54,489 nt of DNA from Bacteroidales bacterium (GCA_003249255.1 QKJP01000028.1:1-54489); one strand, 5' to 3'. Numbered from the stretch's first letter, positions 41,146-51,441 are shown. Notes: generated by a model from the sequence alone, not told the origin. A program made the numbers and translations.

Positions 41146-42558
41146 ATGAAAATATCAGTAAAAAAAATACTACTACTTGCGTTAGCATCATTCGCATTAG
41201 TTTCTTGTTCTCTATCTGGAAATAAAGAGGCTACAGCAAATGATGAATTCTTTAAGTATGTTTTAAGTCAAGATAGTACCGGGCAAATGAATTTTCCTTC
41301 CGACTTTGGAGGCGATGGAGATATCATATTGCCGAATACAGGTGTTTGTGATCCGCATATTCATATTTTCAATGGCAAAGCATGGATGTTTGCCAGTCAT
41401 GATGAGGGCCCGGGAAATTCCTTTTACAAAATGCACGATTGGTTGGTATGTTCATCACCCGATTTGGTTCATTGGAAGATAGAGTACGTGCTCAAACCTG
41501 AAGATACTTATGTAGGAAAATCAGAAAGCTGCTGGGCAACAGATGCTGCCGAACGTAACGGAAAGCATTACATGTATTTTAGTAAAGGTTTTGAAAGTAC
41601 AGGCGTTGTAGTAAGTGAAAACGGACCGGGTGGCCCTTATAAAGATGTATTAGGTAAGCCACTACTTCCTAAAGAACTTTGTTGGAATAATGAATACGAT
41701 CCTAGCATTTTCATCGAAGATGATAATACACCATACATCGTGTTTGGTTTTGGTGGAGATTATAAAATAGGCTCAACTTCCTATCAAATAGCAAAGTTAA
41801 ATGATGACATGATTTCATTGGCCGAGGCTCCTAGAGATTTAGATGATGTTGCCCCACATGTTTGGCGCGATGCACCATCTTTACATAAGTACAATGGCAA
41901 ATATTATTTAAATACCCACCAAAGTCATTATGCAGTCTCTGATAGTTTGTATGGTCCTTATGATTACAGAGGTCATTGTGGACCTCCTTCAGCAGATCAT
42001 GGATCGTTTTTTACATGGAATAATCAAACTTATTATGTGTATGGTCATTGGTACAGTGATTTTTACAGGTACACCAAAATTGTGTATTGCCACTATAAAG
42101 ACAATGGAGATATCGTATCTCCTGAAAAGATTGGTGATTCTCCTCTGGGGGTTGGACGCTACGATGCAAACTGGAATAAAATTGAAGCAGAATGGTTTTT
42201 TGCAGCTTCTGATGGAGTAAGAAAAAAGGAAAATACCTCTGGTTTTGAGATGCAGAATTTAACCCATGGAGATTATCTGTATTATCCTAAGGTGAGAAAT
42301 ATGGCATCTAATGCAAGTATGCAATTTCAGGTAGCTTCGAATCAACCAAATGGGTGTACTATTGAGGTCTATAAAGATAGTCCTAAAGGAAAATTACTTG
42401 GATCTGTAAAAGTTAAGAGTACCGGAAGTTGGGATCAATATCAGACCGTTAACTGCTCATTGGCTGATTGTGAAGATTTAAATAACATTGTTTTAGTTTT
42501 TAAAGGAAGCGAAAGTGATGAACTTCTAAGATTGGATTGGTTTTCTTTCAGTAAATAA
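41146..42558 (+). CDS. GH43 family lipoprotein glycosidase
   Basis: 470 residues. The leader ends in a lipobox (LVSCS, Cys about 21). The catalytic five-bladed propeller (about 45-355) has the early Asp in GVCDPHIHIFNGK, the second in NEYDPSIFIEDD and a candidate acid in KIEAEWFF. A CBM6-like beta-sandwich follows (about 360-470; QVASNQPNGCTIEVY to LLRLDWFSF). GH43 enzymes are mostly beta-xylosidases, arabinofuranosidases or galactosidases. The xylose genes around it favour a xylosidase acting on xylo-oligosaccharides in the periplasm. It ends 17 nt before the FISUMP gene, probably in one transcript. Confidence 0.88.
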   Translation: MKISVKKILLLALASFALVSCSLSGNKEATANDEFFKYVLSQDSTGQMNFPSDFGGDGDIILPNTGVCDPHIHIFNGKAWMFASHDEGPGNSFYKMHDWLVCSSPDLVHWKIEYVLKPEDTYVGKSESCWATDAAERNGKHYMYFSKGFESTGVVVSENGPGGPYKDVLGKPLLPKELCWNNEYDPSIFIEDDNTPYIVFGFGGDYKIGSTSYQIAKLNDDMISLAEAPRDLDDVAPHVWRDAPSLHKYNGKYYLNTHQSHYAVSDSLYGPYDYRGHCGPPSADHGSFFTWNNQTYYVYGHWYSDFYRYTKIVYCHYKDNGDIVSPEKIGDSPLGVGRYDANWNKIEAEWFFAASDGVRKKENTSGFEMQNLTHGDYLYYPKVRNMASNASMQFQVASNQPNGCTIEVYKDSPKGKLLGSVKVKSTGSWDQYQTVNCSLADCEDLNNIVLVFKGSESDELLRLDWFSFSK

Positions 42559-42575
42559 AGTGTTATAACGGTAAA

Positions 42576-43241
42576 ATGTTTGCTATGAATATTAAATATA
42601 TAATTTCTTTTGCGTCTCTTCTCTTAGGCTTGTTTTCAGGGCTTCAGGCTCAGGATGATTTATTTGAAGATGGGGGAAGTTTTACTGATGAAAGGGATGG
42701 GAATGTCTATAAAGTTGTACAAATAGGTTCACAAACCTGGATGGCCGATAACTTGAATTTTGATGATGGCAATAGCTGGTGCTATGATGATGCTTTAGGC
42801 AATGGCGAAAAATATGGTCGCTTATACATCTGGGAAAGTGCAATGAAAGTATGTCCTACCGGATGGCATTTGCCAAGTGATCAGGAATGGGATGTTTTAA
42901 GTGAGCACATTGCTAAATATAAAGGCCCGGTTGAAAAAGGTGATGGCAATTGGGGAGCCATTAATTATTTGAATCAGGGAAAGTATTTAAAAAGTACTTC
43001 AGGTTGGTATAAAGACGTTAATGGTACAAATGAATTTGGCTTTAATGGTTTGCCCGGTGGTATGCGTAATTCCAGAGATGGATCTTTTACCTCAATAACT
43101 GAAAGTGCTTATTGGTGGACCAGTTCAGAGCAAGATGAAAAACATGCTTTTAGACGTTATTTGTACTATAGTTTTGATCATTTGGGGCGTTTTGATGTTC
43201 AAAAAGATCTTGGACATTCTGTTCGCTGTTTAAAAGATTAA
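42576..43241 (+). CDS. FISUMP-domain secreted protein
   Basis: 221 residues. A signal peptide (to about 26, ending LQAQ) is followed by a single Fib_succ_major (FISUMP) domain. The usual steps are YKVVQIGSQTWMADNLNF, YGRLYIWESAM, CPTGWHLPSDQEW, FNGLPGGMRN, YWWTSSEQDE and the ending SVRCLKD. The domain is common in Fibrobacteres and Bacteroidota cell-surface proteins, where its role is unknown. An alternative start three codons later (42585) fits equally well. It ends just before a strong two-way terminator. Confidence 0.88.
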   Translation: MFAMNIKYIISFASLLLGLFSGLQAQDDLFEDGGSFTDERDGNVYKVVQIGSQTWMADNLNFDDGNSWCYDDALGNGEKYGRLYIWESAMKVCPTGWHLPSDQEWDVLSEHIAKYKGPVEKGDGNWGAINYLNQGKYLKSTSGWYKDVNGTNEFGFNGLPGGMRNSRDGSFTSITESAYWWTSSEQDEKHAFRRYLYYSFDHLGRFDVQKDLGHSVRCLKD

Positions 43242-43281
43242 AATAAAAGTATCTTTTTATTTAATTGCGATTAATGGAAAT

Positions 43282-43328
43282 AAAAAGCAGCATGAATGAT
43301 TGTATAAAAATCATTCATGCTGCTTTTT
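43282..43328. terminator. Bidirectional terminator between convergent genes
   Basis: A perfect 19-bp stem: 43282-43300 pairs with 43310-43328, with a 9-nt loop. The A run on the left and the T run on the right allow it to end transcription from both the FISUMP gene and the adhesin gene. Confidence 0.95.
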
Positions 43329-43342
43329 GTATTAATCATTCA

Positions 43343-46300
43343 TTATTCTTTAATTATTTTCTTGATAACAGTTTTACCTTCTGCTGTAATAGCCATAAAG
43401 TAAAGACCGGATTCATAATTTGAAAGATCAATGCTTTCAGAAGCTCCTACATTTGATAGAGATAGGATGTTTTCACCTAAAGCATTTTTCAAACTAATAT
43501 CTGCACCGCTAATTGGTAACTCGATATTTACAACATCCTCAACAGGGTTTGGATAGCTAAGGATGTCATCCGCTGTTAGTTTATCGATACCGGTGGTAAT
43601 GTCAACTTTTACTTGAACAGTTTTTACCGCAGAGTTTCCATTCATATCAAACGAAGTCACAGAGACCTCAACGGTGCCTACATCTACCCCTGTAAATATG
43701 GATTGACTTAATTCAACGCGGTCAATACCACATAAATCATCATTACTTACCACTACATCTACTGCTTCTATTGATCCATTGCTAAATTCATCCAGAACAA
43801 TCTGTATGTTTTGAACTTCTAATACAGGTTCTGTAAGATCTTCTTCCACGGTTAATAATCCATTCATGTATTGGATTGAATAATTAGCTGCCGAAGCTCC
43901 TGAAATGATGATGTCGTAATCTGTTGGGGCTGAAAGTTCATCTGCACTACAAGAGAGTTGTGGAAGCACATCTAAGATGCTTTCATCTTCTTCCAAGACA
44001 AAACCTGCATATTGGTAGGTGAAAGTCGGATTTTCTTCACATTGGCCTCTGGTTAAATTATCTGCACTAATGGTTAAGGTGGCAGGTGTAATATTTGCCA
44101 TTAATCCGGTTGGCTGTGTCAAGAAATAATTTTCCATATCTGCACCCGAGATACCCATTTGGACAGAAACGGCCAAGTCATTACCTACTTCTGCTTGGTT
44201 AAAACTGCCTGATGTACCGTTTACTAATTCTACAGCATCTTCTCCAAAAACTCCGGATAATGTTGCGCCTGTAATTTCTGCATTTATTGTTCCGTCATAT
44301 ACTTTGTTTTGAGCCAGGGCATCTGCCACTGTTAATTCTGCTTGAGTTATATTAGCCATCATTCCGGTAGGGAGTTCAAGGGCATAATTTCCGGCAGCGA
44401 TACCGCTAATTGTCATCAAACCATCAGCTGCAATGTCTTCACCAACACTACTTTGGGCAAATGCTCCAAGGGTTGAATTTTCTAATGCAACATCATCCTC
44501 ATTAATAACACCTACCAGGGTTGCGCCCAATATTTCAGCAACATCGGTTCCGTCATAAGTTTTGTTTTGTGCTACTGCTCCTTCGATGGATAACGTTAGT
44601 GGTGTAATGTTTGCCATTAGCTCAGAAGGTTGGGTTAATGTGTAATTTGCTGCATCAGCCCCAGAAATTGTCATTGCCACTGAAACAGCAATGTTATCAC
44701 CCACTGCGCTTTGTGTAAATTCACCGGTTTCTGCATCGCCTAATAAAACTTCATCACCATCGAATACACCTACTAAAGTAGCGCCGGTAATGCTTGTGCT
44801 TACCGTTGCATCGTATATCTTATCTGAAGCAACCGCATTGGCAACGGTTAATTCTGCTGGCGTAATATCGGCTGTTAAACCAATTGGTGGTGTAACGGTG
44901 TAATTTGCCGCATCGGCTCCGGTTAAATACATATTTGTGTTAACGATAAGTCCTGTGCCTACTTCTGCTTGTTCAAAAGCAGCAACAGATCCTCCAATCA
45001 GATACACCACATCTCCAGCAACTACACCAACGAGAGTAGTTCCGGTAAGGGAAGCTACTGTGCTCGAGTTGTAGGTTTTGTTGTTTGCCATGGTGCCACT
45101 TATGGTCAGTTCTTTGGTTGTGATATCACCGGTGGAGGTTGGAGCGGTCTCGGTTGTGACTGAATATTGAGCTGCGTTTGCACCGCTTAAATCTACCCCA
45201 ACTACTATTACTTCAATGCCTTCACCTACGCCTGTTGAAACATATTCGGTGTATACCGTGCCTATTGAAACATCATCGCCCTCTGCAATGCCCGATAATG
45301 TGAATGTTTCGGTATTAATGCTCGCTTCTGGCATGCCGTCATAAACTTTAGAATTAACTGTAAAAGTTCCGTTTAAGGTTAATTCGCTTAATGTGGTAAA
45401 TGAAATTTCGTTGCTGTAAACAGTGGCTGCTCCATTGGAAGCATAAGCTCTGAAATAATAGTTTTGTTCCGGATTTAAGCCTTCTACAACAGATGTGAAA
45501 AGTCCGGTTTCAAGAGGATTACTTTCTTCTACTGTGTTATCAGATAGGGTGGGTGTACCTGTGGTATTCCAACAAATTCCAAAATTGGTATTGAGGCCGC
45601 CTAGTATTTGAATGTCAGCCTGTAGTTCAACCTCAGTTGCGCCTTCATTGATTATGCTTAAAGAAGCAACTTGGGGTTCCGATTCCATCAGTACATCAAT
45701 AAAAGGATAACCTCCATTGGTGATTCCATCCATTAACCAGTAATCATTGGTGGCATTGGTCGATTCAAGGCAAAAATCCCAACCGGCATTGGTAAAGTTT
45801 AGCTCTGTTTGCATGTCAACAGTAGATAGTCCGGTCGCGTAATTCGTCTCTACACCTTCAGAATGTACCGCGATACCCGAAGTTTCCATGTCCCAAAAAC
45901 AGTTGTTGATCTCAAAGTCAGATGAGCCAAGAAAACCGCCATAAATTGTTCCGGCTTCCACAGCTCCTGTACTATAACAATTTTCGACTGTACCTTGCAG
46001 GATAATGCGACCGGCAAAACCTCCTACGCTTTCTGCATTTTTGGCATTTACATTTCCTGTGGAATAGCAATTGGAAATTTTGGTACTATTGGCACTACTC
46101 CCTACAAATCCTCCAATATAATGTCGAATGGGCTCAATTGCGGCAGGTAAGGTAACATCGCCTGTGCTGTAACACGATTTGGTGATGGTGTTTCGTTTAT
46201 TATTTGCGATTAAACCACCTGCTATCCGAGCAGTAAAAGTAACGTCTCCTGTGGCATAACAACGGAGTATTTGACCGTGCCACTGGTTTTCGGCCACTAA

Positions 46301-46909
46301 GCCGGCAGTGTATTCGTTTCCGGATACGGTGCATGAGGAACTACAATATTCAATGATAGTGGTCATGGATGGATCACCATCACCACCCATTCGTCCAATT
46401 AAACCGGCTGCGTACTGGGAGGTTCCGGTAACCATTCCGGAGGCATGACAATTATTAACATAGGAATCATACATGATTAGGGCCGCTAAAGGAGCCACGT
46501 AAGATACTCCCGAAATGGTACAATTAGCAATGGTTATGTTTTCTAAGGTCGCTCCGGTGGCATATCCGAATAAACCTATATAATTACTATTTCTATCTAT
46601 TGTAAGATCCGATATATCCATACCTTGTCCATCATAAACTCCGGTAAAAGGTACTGTATCTCTTCCAATGGGAGAGAAGCCCATGCCGCTATCCCAGGAT
46701 GCTGTGGTTGAGGCATCAATATTTGCCGTTTGAATAAAGTGTTTGTCCCATTCTGTAACTGTTTGGGATAACCAGTATAAATTTTCAAGAGTACCTATTT
46801 GGTATGGATCATTTTCTGTACCTGTTCCACCAGCCGGAGGTGTCGAGGTTTGTGCGCTCAAGGTATAACATAACATGAGCATCAGACTTAATAGTGTGAT
46901 CTTTCTCAT
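43343..46909 (-). CDS. Large secreted adhesin with GLUG and YDG repeats and T9SS domain
   Basis: 1188 residues from the ATG at 46909 (MRKITLLSLMLML, signal peptide about 1-19). An upstream ATG at 46933 would add eight residues ahead of the leader and is less likely. The N-terminal half (about 45-390) has GLUG-type repeats (GLFGYATG, AAGLIGRMGG, GGLIANNKRN, GGFVGSSANS, GGFAGRI). A fibronectin-like domain follows (about 400-500), then five YDG-type repeats (KVYDG, KTYNS, KIYDA, KTYDG, KVYDG; about 505-925). An MBG-like domain, an Ig-like domain and a T9SS sorting domain (SYPNPVED, about 1110-1188) close it. It should be displayed on the surface and bind other cells or polymers. No catalytic domain is seen. 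Confidence 0.88.
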   Translation of the reverse strand: MRKITLLSLMLMLCYTLSAQTSTPPAGGTGTENDPYQIGTLENLYWLSQTVTEWDKHFIQTANIDASTTASWDSGMGFSPIGRDTVPFTGVYDGQGMDISDLTIDRNSNYIGLFGYATGATLENITIANCTISGVSYVAPLAALIMYDSYVNNCHASGMVTGTSQYAAGLIGRMGGDGDPSMTTIIEYCSSSCTVSGNEYTAGLVAENQWHGQILRCYATGDVTFTARIAGGLIANNKRNTITKSCYSTGDVTLPAAIEPIRHYIGGFVGSSANSTKISNCYSTGNVNAKNAESVGGFAGRIILQGTVENCYSTGAVEAGTIYGGFLGSSDFEINNCFWDMETSGIAVHSEGVETNYATGLSTVDMQTELNFTNAGWDFCLESTNATNDYWLMDGITNGGYPFIDVLMESEPQVASLSIINEGATEVELQADIQILGGLNTNFGICWNTTGTPTLSDNTVEESNPLETGLFTSVVEGLNPEQNYYFRAYASNGAATVYSNEISFTTLSELTLNGTFTVNSKVYDGMPEASINTETFTLSGIAEGDDVSIGTVYTEYVSTGVGEGIEVIVVGVDLSGANAAQYSVTTETAPTSTGDITTKELTISGTMANNKTYNSSTVASLTGTTLVGVVAGDVVYLIGGSVAAFEQAEVGTGLIVNTNMYLTGADAANYTVTPPIGLTADITPAELTVANAVASDKIYDATVSTSITGATLVGVFDGDEVLLGDAETGEFTQSAVGDNIAVSVAMTISGADAANYTLTQPSELMANITPLTLSIEGAVAQNKTYDGTDVAEILGATLVGVINEDDVALENSTLGAFAQSSVGEDIAADGLMTISGIAAGNYALELPTGMMANITQAELTVADALAQNKVYDGTINAEITGATLSGVFGEDAVELVNGTSGSFNQAEVGNDLAVSVQMGISGADMENYFLTQPTGLMANITPATLTISADNLTRGQCEENPTFTYQYAGFVLEEDESILDVLPQLSCSADELSAPTDYDIIISGASAANYSIQYMNGLLTVEEDLTEPVLEVQNIQIVLDEFSNGSIEAVDVVVSNDDLCGIDRVELSQSIFTGVDVGTVEVSVTSFDMNGNSAVKTVQVKVDITTGIDKLTADDILSYPNPVEDVVNIELPISGADISLKNALGENILSLSNVGASESIDLSNYESGLYFMAITAEGKTVIKKIIKE

Positions 46910-47161
46910 TACAAAAATATTTAGGTTATTCAATTGGTTTAATGAGGTAAATTTATTGGCATAATGAAATTTTGTAAACCCCCATTCATCAACAAAAAAG
47001 AAAGATTGGTAATAAGGATTATTGGAGCTTGTTGTTCATTAAAATGATCTACTGGCGTGATGTAAAATGTAGTAAATGAGGGGTTTTGAAATCAGGGAGA
47101 TGAGCACCCGGATCATCGGTGCTTCTTTGAGGTTGCTTTAAAAGAGGTGTTTGAGTGATAA

Positions 47162-47677
47162 TTAAAGCCTTATTTTTTCGATGTTTTCGATTGTTTGATT
47201 TTCAGAATACAGTTTTTCGTAGTTAAAATTCCACGTACATTTTTTAGTTCCTTGATCTGATGAAATAAAAAAAGCCTTACCGGGTTTTAGGTAGTTTCCT
47301 AAAGCTCTGGATTCGCAAACCATTATCTTGCCGTTTGAATCTAATTTTTGAATCCATTCTATTACAAGGGGTAAATACTCATCCGAAGCCGTTTGTACGT
47401 AATATGATTTAATGGCTCCCGCAGCTAAAAAACGGCCACTGTCTTTGTGTGATTCAGGATTTGTTTCTTCCGATATGATCCAGTTTTTTTTATCTCCGGC
47501 TAATACAATGCAATCTTCATTGAGCTGATGCATGTGTGGCGATATTTTAATAGCAATCACCTCAACTGTATTGGATAAATTTGAAATGAGGTAACAACCC
47601 AGATGAGTTTTTCCAATGTTTCTGGCATCTCCGGCAACCAAATAGAGGTTTGATATGTTGATAAGTGTAGAAGACAA
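47162..47677 (-). CDS. P-loop protein, MobB-like
   Basis: 171 residues. A Walker A motif is clear near the N-terminus (VAGDARNIGKTHLG), followed by IAIKISPHMHQL, which recalls the KHHxH segment of MobB-type proteins. The rest is poorly conserved (LVIEWIQKLDSNGKIMVCESRAL may hold the Walker B-like strand). It is divergent from mobA across 88 nt, which suggests a role in molybdenum-cofactor nucleotide attachment. It is shorter in motifs than classical MobB and could be another small GTPase-like protein. Confidence 0.6.
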   Translation of the reverse strand: MSSTLINISNLYLVAGDARNIGKTHLGCYLISNLSNTVEVIAIKISPHMHQLNEDCIVLAGDKKNWIISEETNPESHKDSGRFLAAGAIKSYYVQTASDEYLPLVIEWIQKLDSNGKIMVCESRALGNYLKPGKAFFISSDQGTKKCTWNFNYEKLYSENQTIENIEKIRL

Positions 47678-47765
47678 GTCTGTGTTATTTTTTGGCTAAA
47701 TTAAAGCTTTCTAAAAAAAATATCGGACTTAGCCGTGAAGTTTAATGTTAATCATCACATTTTAT

Positions 47766-48341
47766 ATGGTCAATGTAACAGGTATTATTTTAGCCGGAGG
47801 GAAAAGTAGCCGAATGGGAACAGATAAAGGTTTAGTTGAATACAAGGGAAAAAGCCTTGTGGAGTATGCCATTGATTTACTTTCTCCGTTTTGTGATGAA
47901 GTGATTATTGCCTCTGACAATGAGGATTATAAACAGTTTGGATTAACTGTTGTGAGCGATCATTATAAAGATAAAGGACCTTTGGGAGGTATTCATGCCG
48001 GAATTAAAGCAGCTAAGAACCATTGGTGTTTGGTGCTGAGTTGTGATATGCCTCATGTTTTACCTCTATCTGTATCCTACCTGCTGAGTAATATTCAATC
48101 AGAAAATTGCATTGTGCCAATTCACCATGGAAAAGTAGAGCCTTTGTTTAGTGTGTTTTCCAAAAGTACTTTGGCACATGTCGAATATTGTTTAAAAACC
48201 GATCGTCTTAAAATGCTTAGGGTGTTAGAAGAGCTAAAAGCTAAATTCTTGTGTTTTAATGTAATCACTAAGCAGAGTGTTGATCATTTTCATAATGTAA
48301 ATCGACCAAAAGACCTGTTAAGTCTGCCAAAAATTTCATAA
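47766..48341 (+). CDS. mobA: Molybdenum cofactor guanylyltransferase
   Basis: 191 residues from the ATG at 47766 (MVNVTGIILAGGKSSRMG). A frame from 47745 would add seven unlikely residues. The nucleotide-binding motif LAGGKSSRMGTDKGL is intact, as are DHYKDKGPLGGIHAG and LSCDMPHV (the metal-binding Asp). MobA joins GMP to molybdopterin to give the dinucleotide cofactor used by DMSO-reductase-type enzymes. Its presence implies that the organism makes such enzymes, though none is encoded in this window. Confidence 0.9.
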   Translation: MVNVTGIILAGGKSSRMGTDKGLVEYKGKSLVEYAIDLLSPFCDEVIIASDNEDYKQFGLTVVSDHYKDKGPLGGIHAGIKAAKNHWCLVLSCDMPHVLPLSVSYLLSNIQSENCIVPIHHGKVEPLFSVFSKSTLAHVEYCLKTDRLKMLRVLEELKAKFLCFNVITKQSVDHFHNVNRPKDLLSLPKIS

Positions 48342-48389
48342 CTTTTGCAGTTGTTCATAAACCTTTAAGAGTTATTAAAGATCAGACTT

Positions 48390-50687
48390 ATGTTAATTAT
48401 TTTACTTCTATATTGTTTGTTAGGATTTTGGGTTTTATGGAGTCCCGGAGCTTTGAAAAAATACAGCGCGTTATTGATTGCTTTACTGCAATTGGGAAGT
48501 TTTGCCTATTTCTTAAGTCATGTTCCTTATGTTCGGGAAGGATTTATAAAGAGTCAGTTTATTTCGTGGATACCTCAATTGGGTTTGGATTTTCATGTTC
48601 AGATCGATGGTTTATCCTTACTATATGCTCTCTTGGTGACATTTATAGGGGCATTGGTGTTTTTGTATGCCAAAGCCTACATGAAAAAATATGCAAATAA
48701 GAGCCGTTTTTATTTTTTCCTCACTTGGTTTAGTGGTGCCATGTTGGGCTTAGTATTATCGGTGAATCTCATTCAGCTTTTTGTGTTTTGGGAGTTAACG
48801 AGTTTGTTTTCGTTTTTACTGATTAGTTTTTTCAACGAAAAAGAATCATCCCGCAAAGCTGCGTTTCAATCCTTGTTTGTAACCGGTTTTGGCGGATTGT
48901 GTTTGTTGGTCGGCATTGTGCTCATAGGTTCGCATGTAGGTTCATATTCTTTAAGCGATTGGATATCTGCATCGAATGAGATTAAGGCAAGCTCTATTTA
49001 TACTCCATCCTTGATTTTAATCTTTTTAGGCGTATTCACCAAGTCTGCTCAATTTCCATTTCATTTTTGGTTGCCTTGGGCCATGCAAGCACCCACTCCT
49101 GTAAGCGCTTATTTGCATTCGGCTACCATGGTAAAAGCCGGGGTTTTTCTGTTGATGCGTTTAAATCCTGTTTTGGGTGGTACTGAATTATGGATGGGGA
49201 TATTACCTGTGGTAGGTTCAATTACGATGCTTGTAGGTGCTTATATGTCCATAACTCAAACGGATATAAAAGCCATATTTGCCTACACGACCATCAGTTC
49301 TTTAGGGGTATTGGTGTTTTTAATGGGAATTGATACAAAAGTCGCAGTTAAGGCAGCTTTGGTTTTCCTGGTTGTACATGCGTTTTATAAAGCCGCTTTG
49401 TTTATGCTGGCCGGATACATCGATAAGCAATGTGGAACCCGGGATATAACTCGTTTGGGAGGATTAATAAAGCAATTGCCGCTTACTTTTATAGTTAGTG
49501 CATTAGCTTTGTTTTCGATGGCAGGATTACCTCCCATGATTGGTTTTATTGGAAAAGAATTGATTTATGAAGCGAGTGTTCAAGCCACAGATTTAGGTTT
49601 TTTTATTTTAATCATGGGAGTTGTTGCCAATGTATTTATGGTGGCTGTTTCGATTTATTTTTTGCATCGGGTATTTATCCGAAAGAGAGCTGTTGAGCTA
49701 AAAGTACCGCTTGTTAATTTATACGTTTTTGGCCCATTGGTATTGAGTGTTTTAAGTCTCTTGTTGGGAGTGTGGCCGGATGCATTAACCATTTTTTTAG
49801 AACCGGCATTAGAAGTGGTTCGAGCTGGTGAAGTGGCTTTTAAATTACAGGTGTGGCATGGCTTTAATTTGGTTTTTGTGACCAGCTTTTTTACCGTTTT
49901 GGGCGGAGCTGTTTTAGCATGGGTTCTAATTATAAGCAAAACCTTTATGGCGGAATGGCGGAAGTTCAATCGGCAATTTTTTACGATCAATCTGACGGAT
50001 GTTTTTTTTACAACTTTTACTCAAGTTATTTCTTATGCAGTTACGCATACCAAGCGAATTCAGCATGGCTATAACCGGTATTACATTATGAGTATACTCC
50101 TCTTTACAACCTTAATGATCGGTATACAATTGTTTCTGCAAACCGGCTGGGAGTTGCCTAAGCAGGTTTCTTTTCAGCCATTTGTTCTTACCGGCATAAT
50201 TGGAGTTACAGCCATTGCAACGTTGGTTACAAGTGTTTCACAAACGCGGATCAACGCCATCATTGCGATGGGGGTGTTGGGTTATGGCATATCATTAATT
50301 TATTTGTATTACAGTGCAGTTGATTTGGCCATTACTCAAATCATCGTAGAAACTTTAACTCTCATCATGTTTGTGATCGTGCTTAAAAAGTTACCCGAGT
50401 TCTCAAGCTATTCAAAAAAAATACCAATACTACGCGATGTTTTTATCGCTTTATGCTTTGGTGGCGTCATGACACTTTTGGCGTTAAAGGCTTTAGATGT
50501 TGAATTGAGTCATCCCATCTCTGATTATTTCATACAGAATAGTTATTTGAAAGCTTATGGTAAAAATGTGGTGAATGTTATTTTGGTCGATTTTAGAGCT
50601 TTGGATACCATGGGTGAAGTGATTGTACTTGCTGTGGCTGCCATCGGTGTGTATAGTTTAATACGTATGAAAATGAAACAATCATGA
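48390..50687 (+). CDS. mnhA: Mrp Na+/H+ antiporter subunit A
   Basis: 765 residues, the expected size. It is a membrane protein of about 20 helices. The N-terminal two thirds are NuoL/ND5-like, with the proton-channel motifs FWELTSLFSF, PFHFWLPWAMQAPTPVSAYLHSATMVKAG and the histidine and lysine residues of this family. The C-terminal part (about 560-765) corresponds to the DUF4040/MrpB-like domain normally fused to MrpA. With the six genes after it, it forms the Mrp complex, which exchanges Na+ (or K+) for protons. It overlaps the next gene by four bases (ATGA). Confidence 0.94.
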   Translation: MLIILLLYCLLGFWVLWSPGALKKYSALLIALLQLGSFAYFLSHVPYVREGFIKSQFISWIPQLGLDFHVQIDGLSLLYALLVTFIGALVFLYAKAYMKKYANKSRFYFFLTWFSGAMLGLVLSVNLIQLFVFWELTSLFSFLLISFFNEKESSRKAAFQSLFVTGFGGLCLLVGIVLIGSHVGSYSLSDWISASNEIKASSIYTPSLILIFLGVFTKSAQFPFHFWLPWAMQAPTPVSAYLHSATMVKAGVFLLMRLNPVLGGTELWMGILPVVGSITMLVGAYMSITQTDIKAIFAYTTISSLGVLVFLMGIDTKVAVKAALVFLVVHAFYKAALFMLAGYIDKQCGTRDITRLGGLIKQLPLTFIVSALALFSMAGLPPMIGFIGKELIYEASVQATDLGFFILIMGVVANVFMVAVSIYFLHRVFIRKRAVELKVPLVNLYVFGPLVLSVLSLLLGVWPDALTIFLEPALEVVRAGEVAFKLQVWHGFNLVFVTSFFTVLGGAVLAWVLIISKTFMAEWRKFNRQFFTINLTDVFFTTFTQVISYAVTHTKRIQHGYNRYYIMSILLFTTLMIGIQLFLQTGWELPKQVSFQPFVLTGIIGVTAIATLVTSVSQTRINAIIAMGVLGYGISLIYLYYSAVDLAITQIIVETLTLIMFVIVLKKLPEFSSYSKKIPILRDVFIALCFGGVMTLLALKALDVELSHPISDYFIQNSYLKAYGKNVVNVILVDFRALDTMGEVIVLAVAAIGVYSLIRMKMKQS

Positions 50688-51088
50688 ATTCCCGGATATT
50701 AAATATTGCCCAAAAGTATCTCAAGATATTGTTTGTAGTTTTTGGTGTTTTAATTCTGCTCAGAGGGCATAATTATCCGGGAGGAGGCTTTATTGGCGGA
50801 TTACTGGCTTCTTTGGCTTATGTTTTTCAGGGTTTATTAAAGGGTGCCGATAAACAAGCTTCAAAGAGTGTTTCAAACGGACTGTATTTAGGGCTTGGCT
50901 TAAGCTTAATTTTGTTAAGTGTATTACCCGGTTTTTTTATGGGCAATGCCATGCAGGGAATATGGTGGGATTTTTCCGTTGGCGGATGGGATTTAAAAGT
51001 CGGCAGTCCTTTTCTGTTTGATGTTGGTGTGTTTTGTGTGGTGATAGGTGTGTCACAGTTATTTTTTTATTCGTTATCACGTTATTGA
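50684..51088 (+). CDS. mnhB: Mrp antiporter subunit B
   Basis: 134 residues with four membrane helices. It has the MnhB motif GHNYPGGGFIGGLLAS near the start of helix 2. Start chosen at the ATGA overlap with mnhA (50684-50687). It ends two bases before mnhC. Confidence 0.93.
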   Translation: MNSRILNIAQKYLKILFVVFGVLILLRGHNYPGGGFIGGLLASLAYVFQGLLKGADKQASKSVSNGLYLGLGLSLILLSVLPGFFMGNAMQGIWWDFSVGGWDLKVGSPFLFDVGVFCVVIGVSQLFFYSLSRY

Positions 51089-51090
51089 GC

Positions 51091-51441
51091 ATGGATGTTT
51101 TATTAGCCATATTAATTGGAATACTATACAGTGCAGGAGCTTACCTAGTGTTGAGGCGCAGTGTGGTGCGTTTTATTATTGGTCTTGTGATTTTAAGCAA
51201 TGCAACCAATTTGTTAATATTTTTGTCGGGCGGTTTGGTGGAAGGGAAACCTGCTTTTGTAGATGAATCAGGTTATTTGGTTTTTTTAACCGATCCATCT
51301 CCCCAGGCTTTAATCTTAACCGCCATTGTTATTGGTTTTGGCATAGTGGTATTTACGTTGGCTCTGTATGCCAAGTTTTATAAAGTTAGTGGTAGTGATG
51401 ATATCGACGATTTAAAACAAACAGATACTCCTGAAGCATGA
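51091..51441 (+). CDS. mnhC: Mrp antiporter subunit C (NuoK-like)
   Basis: 116 residues from the ATG at 51091 (MDVLLAILIGILYSAGAY). The frame is open further upstream, but that part overlaps mnhB. Three helices carry the NuoK-like pattern IIGLVILSNATNLLIF and SPQALILTAIVIGFG. It overlaps mnhD by four bases. Confidence 0.93.
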   Translation: MDVLLAILIGILYSAGAYLVLRRSVVRFIIGLVILSNATNLLIFLSGGLVEGKPAFVDESGYLVFLTDPSPQALILTAIVIGFGIVVFTLALYAKFYKVSGSDDIDDLKQTDTPEA

